Below, piece by piece: positions 1-5,587 of a stretch of 6,207 nucleotides of DNA (positions are counted from its first letter, which is position 1; each line of letters opens with the position of its first letter). The notes under the pieces were generated by a model. That model searched no databases, was not told the DNA's origin, and was given only the letters and a program-made list of their open reading frames with translations. The stretch comes from Bacteroidales bacterium (GTDB lineage Bacteria; Bacteroidota; Bacteroidia; Bacteroidales; UBA932). The stretch spans positions 1 to 6,207 of the forward strand of contig JAEDMF010000099.1 of NCBI GenBank assembly GCA_016303175.1, in the 5' to 3' direction. The position numbers were made by a program, and so were the translations under genes.

Positions 1-670
1 CTGCATTGTCCACATACATATAATCGGTCTGGACGTCGGGATACTGAGGAGCAAGTTCCTGGGCAATCTGGCGCCACAGACGGGAAGATTCAAGCACGTT
101 TGCCTTGTCCACAACGGTAAGATGGCCACGACGCCTGCGCGCGTACTCATAAGAGAGCTTCAGGATACGTTCCACCTCGAAGCGATGGTAGAGGTTGGTA
201 TCAAAGGCTGTATCACCGTTGTCCCTACGACCCTTCTCGCCGAAGTACATGCCTCCGGTCAGCTCGCGCACGCACAGGAAATCAGCGCCCTGCACGAGAT
301 GGTTCTTCAAAGGGCTCTTGTCGATGAGACTGTCATAGGTCTCTACGGGACGGAGGTTGGCATAAAGGCCCAACTGCTTGCGCATTGCGAGCAAACCCTG
401 CTCGGGACGCACCTTGGCGGTGGGATCATTGTCGAAACGGGGGTCACCGACTGCGCCGAAAAGCACGGCGTCGCTCTCCATACATATCTTGTGAGTCTGT
501 TCGGGATAGGCATTGCCGAACTTGTCTATAGCGCAGGCTCCTACATAAGCGTGGGTATAAACGGCCTCGTGACCGAATCGTCTGCATACTGCATCTACAG
601 CCTTCACAGCCTGTGCCACGACTTCGGGACCTATACCGTCTCCGGGCAATTTTGCAATTTTGAGTAACAT
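1..670 (-). CDS. leuB: 3-isopropylmalate dehydrogenase, 3' end missing at the left edge
   Basis: LeuB oxidatively decarboxylates 3-isopropylmalate to 2-oxoisocaproate in the cytoplasm with NAD+. Related enzymes also act on 3-methylmalate in the citramalate route. The frame runs from ATG at 670 to the left edge without a stop and gives 223 residues of an expected 350 or so. The N-terminus carries the family start KIAKLPGDGIGPEV (4-17). The substrate-site residues are visible: R97 and R107 in the segment around LLAMRKQLGLYANLRP, R135 and Y142 in RELTGGMYFGEKGR, K189 in VVDKANVLESSR, and metal ligand D221 in the final VDNA. The C-terminal half of the active site and most of the NAD+ site lie outside the window. 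The start lies only 3 bases after the upstream synthase stop codon, which points to cotranscription and probably coupled translation. Family assignment is secure. Which substrate it mainly uses in vivo is inference. Confidence 0.96.
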   Translation of the reverse strand, partial: MLLKIAKLPGDGIGPEVVAQAVKAVDAVCRRFGHEAVYTHAYVGACAIDKFGNAYPEQTHKICMESDAVLFGAVGDPRFDNDPTAKVRPEQGLLAMRKQLGLYANLRPVETYDSLIDKSPLKNHLVQGADFLCVRELTGGMYFGEKGRRDNGDTAFDTNLYHRFEVERILKLSYEYARRRRGHLTVVDKANVLESSRLWRQIAQELAPQYPDVQTDYMYVDNA

Positions 671-673
671 AGT

Positions 674-2203
674 TTATTTGGTAATTTCTGTATTTTCTAT
701 GATGTTGAGCATCTTTACCGTGGCCTTAATGGCAGCCTCAGTCTGGTCGGAGTCTATGCCGCGCGTCTTAAACTCATATCCTTGGTAATTCCAGAAAATG
801 GTAGTGGACACGAGGGCGTCGGTGCGTCCTCCGGGAGGGATGCTTACCTGATAGTCGGCAAGGACGGGGTGAGTCTTTCCGAGTTTCTCGTAAATTGACC
901 AGAGCGCATTCATAAAAGCATTGTACTGACCGTCGCCCGCTGCGCTGGCCTCATATTCCTTGCCATGTATGTCCACCTTGACCAGCGCAACGGGACGCAT
1001 GCCTCGAGTGAGCTGCATCGAATAGTTGATGATGTGGATATTATCATTGGCAAGGCCGTGACCGCTCTTGAGCACGTCAGCCACGATGAAAGGCAGGTCC
1101 TCGGCCGCAATTGCCTCCTTCTTGTCTCCCAGTTCGACCACCCTTGCAGTGACCAGTTTGATCTGGTCAGGAGTAAGGTGTATGCCTATCTTTTCCAGAT
1201 TCTTGGCAATATTAGCCTTGCCGCTCATCTTTCCGAGGGCATACTGTCTTTCGCGGCCGAAGCGCTGGGGCAGCAGAGGATTCACGTAGAGATTTGCCTT
1301 GCTGTCACCATCGGCGTGGATGCCTGCGCTCTGGGTGAAGACATTCTCGCCTATAATGGGTTCGTTGGCAGGGATACGTATGCCGCTGATGCTGGAAACA
1401 TAGTTGCATACGTGGGTCAGTCGGGCCTCGTCCACATTGGTTTTGTTGTCACTGTGGTCCGCAACGGCGGCAACAACGGCGGCAAGGGAAGCATTTCCGC
1501 AGCGCTCCCCAAGTCCGTTGACAGTCACGTGCACCGCGTCGATGCCGGCCTTGACTGCGCTCAGACTGTTGGCCACGGCCAGACCATAGTCATTGTGGGA
1601 GTGAAAATCCAGCTTCAGGGAGGGATATCTCTCCCTCATCAGTGAGCAATATTCGAAACAGTTCCAAGGGTCCAGCACTCCGAGAGTGTCCGGCAGCATA
1701 AAATGGACAATGGAACTGTCCTTGAGGTTGTCCACCAGATAATAGACATAGTCCCTCGAATCCCTCATTCCGTTGGACCAGTCCTCCAGATAAATATTCG
1801 CCTTCAAACCCCTCTTTTCAGCCTTTTCCAAGGTATCCTTGATGTCGGCGACATGCTGCTGCGGGGTTTTGCGAAGTTGTTTTTCGAGATGACGCGCGGA
1901 ACCCTTGGCAAGTATATTGATTACCTTGCCTCCATTGTCCGCAATCCAATCCACCGACACGCCCCCGTCGATGAAGCCCAGAGCCTCCACACGGTCCAGA
2001 CAGCCCTTTTCAGCTGCCCATGCGCATATTGCGGCAAAGGCCTTGCTCTCTCCGCTGGAAACTCGTGCCGAAGCCACTTCGATACGATCAACCCTCAACT
2101 CTTCGAGAAGCAGGGACGCTATTGCAAGCTTCTCTCCCTCATTGAAAGAAACGCCGGCTGTCTGTTCTCCATCGCGGAGTGTCGTGTCCAGGATTTGTAT
2201 CAT
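674..2203 (-). CDS. cimA: Isopropylmalate/citramalate synthase family protein, probable (R)-citramalate synthase
   Basis: The 509-residue protein has an N-terminal HMGL-like TIM barrel (about 1-270), a linker subdomain (about 275-365) and a C-terminal LeuA-type allosteric domain (about 370-509). Catalytic and metal residues are present: R10 and D11 in DTTLRDGEQ, E140, H201 and H203 in FHSHNDYG, N237 in GERCGNASL, and H296 in SAGIHADGD. An automatic call would probably be leuA. However, residues such as YLEDWSNG (138-145), the stretch around RFGRERQYALGKMSGKA (314-330) and SIPPGGRTDALV (454-465) match my recollection of Leptospira interrogans citramalate synthase. The Leptospira pyruvate-pocket residues Leu81, Leu104 and Tyr144 map to L75, L98 and Y138. 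It would then condense pyruvate with acetyl-CoA to (R)-citramalate, the first step of threonine-independent isoleucine synthesis, with feedback by isoleucine. The start overlaps leuD by 4 bases and leuB follows after 3. Family is certain; the citramalate assignment is likely but inferred. Confidence 0.9.
   Translation of the reverse strand: MIQILDTTLRDGEQTAGVSFNEGEKLAIASLLLEELRVDRIEVASARVSSGESKAFAAICAWAAEKGCLDRVEALGFIDGGVSVDWIADNGGKVINILAKGSARHLEKQLRKTPQQHVADIKDTLEKAEKRGLKANIYLEDWSNGMRDSRDYVYYLVDNLKDSSIVHFMLPDTLGVLDPWNCFEYCSLMRERYPSLKLDFHSHNDYGLAVANSLSAVKAGIDAVHVTVNGLGERCGNASLAAVVAAVADHSDNKTNVDEARLTHVCNYVSSISGIRIPANEPIIGENVFTQSAGIHADGDSKANLYVNPLLPQRFGRERQYALGKMSGKANIAKNLEKIGIHLTPDQIKLVTARVVELGDKKEAIAAEDLPFIVADVLKSGHGLANDNIHIINYSMQLTRGMRPVALVKVDIHGKEYEASAAGDGQYNAFMNALWSIYEKLGKTHPVLADYQVSIPPGGRTDALVSTTIFWNYQGYEFKTRGIDSDQTEAAIKATVKMLNIIENTEITK
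2200..2203 (-). other. ATGA stop-start overlap, leuD to cimA-like gene
   Basis: The TGA stop of leuD (2202-2200) and the ATG of the synthase gene (2203-2201) share bases. Such ATGA junctions commonly allow the terminating ribosome to restart. The A-rich sequence before it (GAAAAGAACAG) again lacks a Shine-Dalgarno motif. It supports the start chosen for the synthase, whose next residues IQILDTTLRDGEQ begin the family's first motif. Confidence 0.85.
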
Positions 2204-2793
2204 CTGTTCTTTTCGAAGTTTTCTATTTTGTCCTTGGTGTCCAGAAGATAATCTATGTCATCCTTGGCATTCATCAGACAGTACTTCTTATAGGGATTGA
2301 TTTCGAAGCTCTCGCTGCGCATCGTGGCCAGGTTTGTAATGGTCTGGGCAGGCACATCCACACGGAGTTTTGCCTTGGGATCGGCCTTCACCGTGGCGAA
2401 AATCTCCTTGAGGAAATCCTCGCTTACCACAACGGGCAGAACGAAGTTGTTCAACTCATTGTTCTTGTGGATGTCGGCGAAAAAGCTGGATACAACTACC
2501 CTGAAACCATACCCGGCTATGGCCCAAGCGGCGTGTTCACGGCTGGAGCCACTGCCGAAATTCTTTCCGGCTACCAGAATGCATCCGCCGTAAGCAGGAT
2601 TGTTCAATACGAAATCCTCCTTGAGAGAACCGTCGGGATTATAACGCCAGTCGCGGAAGAGGTTTTCACCGAAGAATTTCTCGTCGCGGGTCGTGGCCTT
2701 GAGGAAACGGGCAGGAATAATCTGGTCAGTATCCACATTCTCCAGAGGCAGAGGAACGCAGGTGCTTTCTATTATATCGAATTTCTGTTTCAT
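2200..2793 (-). CDS. leuD: 3-isopropylmalate dehydratase small subunit
   Basis: LeuD is the small swivelling subunit of isopropylmalate isomerase. It pairs with LeuC to convert 2-isopropylmalate to 3-isopropylmalate, and in the citramalate pathway citramalate to 3-methylmalate. The 197-residue length is normal for bacterial LeuD. Visible family motifs are NVDTDQIIPARFL (19-31), the active-site loop GKNFGSGSSREHAAWAI (76-92), the segment SSFFADIHKNNELNN (102-116), and NPYKKYCLMNAKDDIDYLL near the end (166-184). The start at 2793 puts the protein in the usual register, with ESTCVPLPLENVDTD following the first few residues. It follows leuC after 26 bases, and its TGA stop overlaps the ATG of the synthase gene in an ATGA junction. 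FADIHKNN has His where many homologues have Phe, a minor variation. Assignment is secure. Confidence 0.97.
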   Translation of the reverse strand: MKQKFDIIESTCVPLPLENVDTDQIIPARFLKATTRDEKFFGENLFRDWRYNPDGSLKEDFVLNNPAYGGCILVAGKNFGSGSSREHAAWAIAGYGFRVVVSSFFADIHKNNELNNFVLPVVVSEDFLKEIFATVKADPKAKLRVDVPAQTITNLATMRSESFEINPYKKYCLMNAKDDIDYLLDTKDKIENFEKNR

Positions 2794-2819
2794 ACTTCAA
2801 TTATATTGCTCATGCGTCT
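2794..2819 (-). promoter_or_regulatory. A/T-rich translation start region of leuD, no Shine-Dalgarno
   Basis: The 26-base spacer between leuC and leuD ends in AATATAATTGAAGT directly before the ATG. It lacks a Shine-Dalgarno sequence and lacks a Bacteroides-type TAnnTTTG box. The last ten bases plus the start codon match the ilvC start region at 12 of 13 positions. The likely role is ribosome loading for leuD. A binding site for some other factor cannot be excluded from sequence alone. Confidence 0.5.
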
Positions 2820-4187
2820 TCAAAGCAGTTCTCTGGGGTCTGTCACCACGCCCGTCACTGCTGCCGCAGCGGCTGTAAGGGGGCTGGCAAGAAAAGTCCT
2901 TGAACCAGGACCCTGGCGACCCTCGAAATTGCGATTGGATGTTGAAACTGAGTACATTCCCGAAGGAATCTTGTCGTCGTTCATGGCAAGACAGGCGGAG
3001 CATCCGGGCTGACGGAGTGCAAAATCTGCCTCCTCAAGCACCTTGTCGAGTCCCTCCTCCTTTATTTGGTCGAGTACCATCCAAGAGCCGGGCACGAGCC
3101 AGGCAGTCACGCCTTCAGCCTTCTTGCGGCCTTTTACAATGGATGCGAAGGCCCTGAAATCCTCTATGCGGCCGTTGGTGCAGGCACCGAGGAAAACATA
3201 GTCAACCTTATGACCGAGAAGAGTCTCTCCGGCGGTCAAACCCATATAATCCAAAGACTTGCGCGCTGCATCCTCAGGAATCCTGCCGTCTATGGGCATA
3301 CCCATTCCCGGGTTGGTTCCATAGGTAATCATAGGAGTGATGTCGGCGGCGTCGAATACAAGTTCCTTGTCGAATACCGCGTCATCTCCGCTGCGAAGGG
3401 TCTTCCAATACTCTACAGCCTTGTCCCAGGCCTCGCCCTTGGGGGCATATTCCCTACCTTTAATATAATTGAAGGTGGTCTCGTCGGGGGCGATGAAGCC
3501 TCCCCTCGCGCCCATTTCTATGGACAGGTTGCAGAGGGTCAGGCGTCCTTCCATCGAGAGCGAACGCACTGCACTGCCCCTATATTCCACAAAATAGCCT
3601 GTGGCTCCGGAGGTGGTGAGTTTCATCATAAGGTACAGGGCCACGTCCTTGGCAGTAACGCCCTTGCCCAGCTCACCCTCGATGCGTATGCTCATTGACT
3701 TGGGCTTGGTCTGGAGTATGCACTGCGATGCGAGCACCATCTCGACCTCAGAGGTACCAATGCCGAAGGCAACAGCACCCATGGCGCCGTGAGTGGAAGT
3801 ATGGGAGTCGCCGCACACTATGGTCATACCGGGCAGGGAAAGACCCTTCTCAGGACCCACCACGTGAATGATACCGTTGTCCTTGCTCATCATACCGAAG
3901 TGGGTAAGGCCGAACTCGGCGGCATTTCTGGCAAGGGTGTCCACCTGAGTCCTTGAAACAGGGTCCTCGATGGGCTTGTCCTGGTCGTGCGTGGGAGTGT
4001 TGTGGTCCGGCATACAGAAAATGCGCTCCGGACGGAGGCACTTGATGCCCCTTGCCCTCATAGAGTCGAAGGCTTGGGGCGAAGTGACCTCGTGACAGTA
4101 GAGTCTGTCTATATAGAGCTGCGTCGGGCCGCCCTCAATGAGCGACACGACGTGTGAATCCCATATTTTATCAAATAAGGTATTCAT
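2820..4187 (-). CDS. leuC: 3-isopropylmalate dehydratase large subunit
   Basis: LeuC is the aconitase-fold catalytic subunit of isopropylmalate isomerase and holds the [4Fe-4S] cluster that activates the substrate hydroxyl. The 455 residues are close to the usual length of about 465. The cluster ligands are visible: C336 in FLGACTNGRIEDFR, and C396 and C399 in QPGCSACLAMND. Other family landmarks are the early TLFDKIWDSHVV (3-14), MPDHNTPT (59-66), VCGDSHTSTHGAMGA (124-138), IEMGARGGFIAPDETT (223-238), and FEGRQGPGSRTFLASP (421-436) near the end. It follows ilvC after 5 bases and precedes its partner leuD by 26 bases, as expected for subunits made together. Like aconitases generally it should be oxygen-sensitive, which would suit an anaerobe. 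If the neighbouring synthase makes citramalate, this isomerase must also accept citramalate and citraconate, which is known for LeuCD in organisms using that pathway. Confidence 0.97.
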   Translation of the reverse strand: MNTLFDKIWDSHVVSLIEGGPTQLYIDRLYCHEVTSPQAFDSMRARGIKCLRPERIFCMPDHNTPTHDQDKPIEDPVSRTQVDTLARNAAEFGLTHFGMMSKDNGIIHVVGPEKGLSLPGMTIVCGDSHTSTHGAMGAVAFGIGTSEVEMVLASQCILQTKPKSMSIRIEGELGKGVTAKDVALYLMMKLTTSGATGYFVEYRGSAVRSLSMEGRLTLCNLSIEMGARGGFIAPDETTFNYIKGREYAPKGEAWDKAVEYWKTLRSGDDAVFDKELVFDAADITPMITYGTNPGMGMPIDGRIPEDAARKSLDYMGLTAGETLLGHKVDYVFLGACTNGRIEDFRAFASIVKGRKKAEGVTAWLVPGSWMVLDQIKEEGLDKVLEEADFALRQPGCSACLAMNDDKIPSGMYSVSTSNRNFEGRQGPGSRTFLASPLTAAAAAVTGVVTDPRELL

Positions 4188-4192
4188 TCCGA

Positions 4193-5239
4193 TTATTTGT
4201 TGTTTTCAGGGCGGAGTTTGCGTACGGTAACGGCTGTCTGCCACATCTCGCTCTCGCGCAGAGCCTTGAGTTCCTTCTCCAGACCCTCGCGGTAGTCGGG
4301 CTTGCTGTTGCTGTCTATTGAAATCTGAGCCTCATTGCCGGACTTTACGCTGGCATAAAGCTTCTCTACAACGGGCTTGCAGGCATCATGGAAGGGACCC
4401 ATCCAGTCAAGGGCGCCACGCTGGGCTGTTGTGGAGCAGTTTGCATACATCCAGTCCATACCCTTTGCGGCGAACAGAGGCATAAGGGACTGGGTAAGCT
4501 CCTCTACAGTCTCGTTGAAAGCCTCTGAAGGAGAGTGACCGTTCTCACGAAGCACCTCGTACTGGGCCAGCAGCAGGCCCTGGATGGCGCCCATAAGGGA
4601 GCCACGCTCGCCGGTAAGATCAGAAATTGCCTCCCTCTCGAAGGTGGTCTCGAACATATAGCCCGAGCCTATGCCTATGCCAAGGGCGAGAGTGTTCTCC
4701 AGTGCGTGGCCTGTATAGTCCTGATATACAGCGTATGAAGAGTTGATGCCGCGGCCTTCCAGATAGAGGGAGCGGACGGTGGCGCCTGAACCCTTGGGAG
4801 CAACCATAATGACGTCTATGTCCTTGGGAGGCACGCAGCCTGTACGGTCGTTCCAGGTAATGGCAAAGCCGTGAGAGAAATAGAGGGTCTTGCCGGTTGT
4901 AAGATAAGGCTTGATGGTGGGCCATACGCTGAGCACGGCAGCATCGGAAAGAAGCAGCATTACGATGTCGCCCTTCTGGCAGGCCTCCTCGATGCCGAAG
5001 AGGGTCTGGCCGGGAATCCAGCCGTCGGCAACTGCCTTCTCGTAGGTCTTGCCGGGACGCTGGCCTACGATTACGTTGAAGCCGTTGTCACGCAGGTTCA
5101 AAGACTGACCGGGGCCCTGTACGCCATAGCCGATTACTGCAATTGTCTTTCCTTCCAAAGTTTTGCGGGCGCTCTCGAGAGTCACCTCACTGCGGGTCAC
5201 TACATTTTCCTCGACACCGCCAAAATTCATTTTAGCCAT
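4193..5239 (-). CDS. ilvC: Ketol-acid reductoisomerase (NADP+), class I, fungal-like
   Basis: IlvC isomerises and reduces 2-acetolactate or 2-aceto-2-hydroxybutyrate to the dihydroxy acids, using Mg2+ and NADPH. The 348 residues fit the class I (short) form. The Rossmann motif GYGVQG (37-42) is followed by the cofactor-specificity loop around VGQRPGKTYEKA (58-69). Catalytic H123 lies in FSHGF and K149 in APKGSG. Metal ligands are D207 and E211 in SDLTGERG, and E243 and E247 in FNETVEEL. S269 in CSTTAQRG contacts substrate in homologues. Long stretches such as EGRGINSSYAV, FETTFERE, YEVLRENGHSPSEAFNETVE and the terminal VRKLRPEN closely resemble yeast Ilv5 as I remember it, more than the enterobacterial or Pseudomonas enzymes. 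ATG at 5239 is preferred; a second in-frame ATG lies three codons later (MAKM). It sits 24 bases after ilvN and 5 before leuC. Family secure. Confidence 0.97.
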   Translation of the reverse strand: MAKMNFGGVEENVVTRSEVTLESARKTLEGKTIAVIGYGVQGPGQSLNLRDNGFNVIVGQRPGKTYEKAVADGWIPGQTLFGIEEACQKGDIVMLLLSDAAVLSVWPTIKPYLTTGKTLYFSHGFAITWNDRTGCVPPKDIDVIMVAPKGSGATVRSLYLEGRGINSSYAVYQDYTGHALENTLALGIGIGSGYMFETTFEREAISDLTGERGSLMGAIQGLLLAQYEVLRENGHSPSEAFNETVEELTQSLMPLFAAKGMDWMYANCSTTAQRGALDWMGPFHDACKPVVEKLYASVKSGNEAQISIDSNSKPDYREGLEKELKALRESEMWQTAVTVRKLRPENNK

Positions 5240-5263
5240 AATTCAATTAGGTTTTATATAACT
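5240..5263 (-). promoter_or_regulatory. A/T-rich translation start region of ilvC, no Shine-Dalgarno
   Basis: This 24-base spacer between ilvN and ilvC reads AGTTATATAAAACCTAATTG followed by AATT before the ATG. It has no GGAGG-like sequence and is strongly A/T-rich against GC-rich flanks. That is the start-site style known for Bacteroidota, where A-rich unstructured leaders stand in for Shine-Dalgarno pairing. No TAnnTTTG box of the Bacteroides promoter type is present, so I read it as a ribosome loading region, not a promoter. Its last bases resemble those before leuD. Confidence 0.55.
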
Positions 5264-5587
5264 TTATTGTACTTTTCTGTTGTTTTCACGCTCCTCAAGC
5301 AGAGAAGTCACCTCCTCCACCTCATAGCCCGAGTACTCCTCGCGCAGATAGTAGAAGGCCTTGATTACATCCACCTTCTTTTCCATCTGGAGCACCACCT
5401 GCTGGCAGCGCCTTTCGGACGTGCGGGCAAGAATCTTGAACTTGTGGACCCCTGCAATGCGGGAAGGATACACAAAGAGTTTTTCGATATTTATGCTGCG
5501 CCTGGTAAAGATGGAGGCTATGGCACTGAGCAAACCTACCTGGTTCTCGGTATATGCCGTGATTTCATAAAGTTTCTCAGTTTCCAT
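5264..5587 (-). CDS. ilvN: Acetolactate synthase small (regulatory) subunit, short ACT-only form
   Basis: IlvN binds IlvB, raises its activity and confers feedback inhibition, classically by valine. The 107 residues form one ACT domain (about 6-80) plus a highly charged tail (about 81-107, with YLREEYSGYEVEEV and then LLEERENNRK). The valine-site signature is present: N15 and G18 in TENQVGLL, and N33 in SINIEKL. The conserved KKVDVIKA (70-77) closes the domain. Many small subunits are 160-190 residues with a second C-terminal domain. That domain is absent here, and no remnant is possible because ilvC starts 24 bases after the stop. Lengths near 90-100 are known for E. coli IlvN and IlvM, so this is a natural minimal form rather than a broken gene. 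The start at 5587 lies inside the last codons of ilvB, overlapping by 11 bases, and gives a standard N-terminus. Assignment is strong. Confidence 0.93.
   Translation of the reverse strand: METEKLYEITAYTENQVGLLSAIASIFTRRSINIEKLFVYPSRIAGVHKFKILARTSERRCQQVVLQMEKKVDVIKAFYYLREEYSGYEVEEVTSLLEERENNRKVQ
5577..5587 (-). other. 11-base overlap, ilvB to ilvN
   Basis: ilvN starts with ATG at 5587 while ilvB ends with TGA at 5579-5577 in another frame. The shared bases read ATGGAAACTGA. The ilvN start is preceded by an A/T-rich stretch (GAATATTTTAAAT) inside the ilvB coding end, which would serve as its ribosome loading site. Coupling of catalytic and regulatory subunit synthesis is the likely consequence. 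Confidence 0.8.

Noticed and set aside
122..667. Plus-strand open frame of 181 codons opposite leuB
   Set aside because: The minus strand here encodes leuB with its substrate-binding residues in place, so the plus frame is a shadow.
965..1645. Plus-strand open frame of 226 codons inside the synthase gene
   Set aside because: Antisense shadow of the TIM-barrel coding region, with no family motif and no start-site context.
2179..3012. Plus-strand open frame of 277 codons across leuD and the end of leuC
   Set aside because: It lies wholly opposite well-supported genes with clear family motifs, shows no recognisable domain, and is explained by few stop codons antisense to GC-rich coding DNA.
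3066..3698. Plus-strand open frame of 210 codons opposite leuC
   Set aside because: Opposite the LeuC cluster-binding region, without recognisable protein features.
5240..5263. Possible internal promoter before ilvC
   Set aside because: The spacer is A/T-rich (TATATAAAA) but has no TAnnTTTG box or upstream TTTG element, and the short spacing fits a ribosome loading region better.
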